A stretch of 64,000 bases of DNA from Aphelocoma coerulescens (taxonomy: Eukaryota; Chordata; Aves; Passeriformes; Corvidae): assembly GCF_041296385.1 (NCBI RefSeq), contig NC_091023.1:25049924-25113923 (forward strand), written 5' to 3'. Shown one piece after another: positions 62,651-64,000 of the stretch (position 1 is the first letter of the stretch; every line of letters starts with the position of its first letter). Position numbers and translations under genes: made by a program. Under the pieces are notes generated by a model that saw nothing but the letters and a program-made list of their open reading frames with translations, did not search any database and was not told the DNA's origin.

Positions 62651-64000
62651 GTAGGTAGAGCTCCTGAATTACCACGTTTATTCAGGCTGTGCATTACTCT
62701 AGAACAGTTCTTCTAGGCCATATTGTATCCAAACCAACTAATGGTGAACTTCAGCAAAATCCCGGGAGTTCTGAACCTCCTGGATCAGAAGAGAGCTCAG
62801 TTGTGGTAGCAGAATGTCTGTCATTCACCGAGAATCACCCTGACCTTATTTCTGTGGCACGGACTTGGAAAGTGATGCAAGAGAAAAAGAATTCCATGAG
62901 TGACTGTTGGGAAGCTCATCCAAGCAGGGCGTTCCTCAGAGCTGGAAGTCAAGCCTGTGAAAGACTTCCTTGTACCACTGCAGATGGATTTGGGGTGTTA
63001 ATCCCAAGGCAAACCCCTCTGGAGCCGGGTTTGGGGATGACATGCAAATGCCAGGCAGCATCAGTGCACTGTAGAGACGAAAGGTTGTGTTAAATCTAGG
63101 TTTTAAAAGTATGTTTAGGTCTAACTTTCAGTATTTAATTTTATTTTGGAATCTGTGAATGCTGTAAGTTGGAATGAGGACAGGCTGAGTGTGCTGCACC
63201 TCTGGTAGCAGCTGTGTCATGGCAGAGGGACAGGGCAGGCAGGATTTTGGATGGCTCGTTTATCCTCATCCTGCCTTACAAAAATCCTTGGGATCTCCCC
63301 CAAAATGTGGTCCTGGGCAATCTGCTTAAGCCTTCAGGGTGATGGAGGCTGCCTGTGTCTGGGTCTGGAGGTGGGTCAGGGATGTGATGGATTCCCTGGC
63401 ATTGCCTGTTCCTTGGGAAAGTACAGTATTCCTCATTTACCAGCACTCTCCTGCAGGGCTTTGGGTGAGGCTGAGCTGTGCTGGGGAGGTGCTGAGGGGG
63501 TCGGGGTCTCTCAAGGCAAAAATCAAAGAGCACGAATTCCTGCTCGAGAAGGAATCCCCATCTTTGTCCGCTCAGTTTTGTCCCTAGGTCACCTCTCCCT
63601 CAACAAACTTCCCTCCTTTAATTTGTTTGGGGATAATCACAGCCCTTAATTGGAATTCCCGGTGCTGTGCAAAATGTGCCTGCATCCCGTGGCAGCCTCT
63701 GCTCATCCTGAGCTCCGGAGAGAGCCCCTGAGAAGTGTCCAGCATGCTCTGGAGCAGCAGGCAGCCAGCCTGCAGTGCTCCTCTCCCAGAGGATGGGAGG
63801 TTCCTGCCGTTCTTAATCCTTTGCGAATTCACAATCCTTTGTGAGTGTGCAGTGCAGCCTGGCAGCTCAATGGAGCAGCTAACGGGAATGGCAATAATTG
63901 CAGAGCGCTTCCGTCCTTTCCGTGTGAAAAGGCACCTGAGGGCAGGGCGCTGGGAAGTGCAGCCCTGGGGCGTGAATTCCATGCGAGTGCTGGATGCTGG
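62651..64000 (+). other. Downstream flank of PPM1L (intergenic or distal 3' UTR)
   Basis: No gene recognised. An open frame of 134 codons (62689-63093) has no family resemblance I can see, lacks splice or promoter context and is judged accidental. The sequence holds no recognisable CR1 tail and no tandem array. In mammals the next gene on this side is B3GALNT1 in the opposite orientation, but none of its coding sequence is visible here. Confidence 0.5.

Noticed and set aside
62689..63093. 134-codon plus-strand frame downstream of the poly(A) signal
   Set aside because: Begins just after the expected cleavage site, with no domain or homolog recognised and no second canonical poly(A) signal behind it; treated as chance.

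Overview
This is vertebrate nuclear DNA, most likely from a bird and probably a songbird. The gene has short exons separated by very long introns. It is littered with 5'-truncated CR1 LINE tails, which end in the avian 'ggtcccttccaaccc...attctgtg' type of 3' end. There are G-rich minisatellites and one LTR that looks like a solo LTR. The class-level call (bird) rests on the CR1 tails; passerine is an inference.

Only one gene can be supported: the 3' part of PPM1L on the + strand, a membrane-anchored PP2C-family (PPM) protein phosphatase. Positions 1-51687 are the large first intron. Exon 2 is 51688-51862, exon 3 is 60121-60282, and the last exon starts at 61758 with its stop codon at 62105-62107. 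Intron phases (0, 1, 1) and exon lengths (175, 162 and 350 coding bases) join into one frame covering residues 134-361. Exon 1 carries the start codon, the N-terminal membrane anchor and the first metal-binding motif (DGHGG), and it lies upstream of this window. A 3' UTR of about 540 bases ends at a canonical AATAAA at 62628. The remaining 1.35 kb shows no second gene.

Layout: 1-16.1 kb is intron 1, with a 90-bp x 10 minisatellite at 2041-2928. From 16.1 to 31.5 kb, intron 1 holds most of the recognisable CR1 tails, a (TTTCCC)n tract, a GC/CpG-richer patch near 26.7-27.2 kb and a perfect 17-bp hairpin. From 33.8 to 36.4 kb there are three extremely AT-rich tracts. A sense-oriented LTR with TATA box and poly(A) signal lies at about 45.2-45.8 kb. 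From 51.7 to 62.1 kb are exons 2-4, with a very strong G-quadruplex motif in intron 2 and an 18-unit, 21/22-bp G-rich minisatellite in intron 3 just before the last exon.

Many long open frames exist, but the longest are by-products of tandem repeats whose period is a multiple of three. I found no tRNA, rRNA, CRISPR array, bacterial-type operon or other complete gene, and nothing I would call a new biological system. The most interesting structures are the minisatellites, the G4 motif, the CpG-rich intronic patch, the LTR promoter/poly(A) cassette and the inverted CR1 copies.
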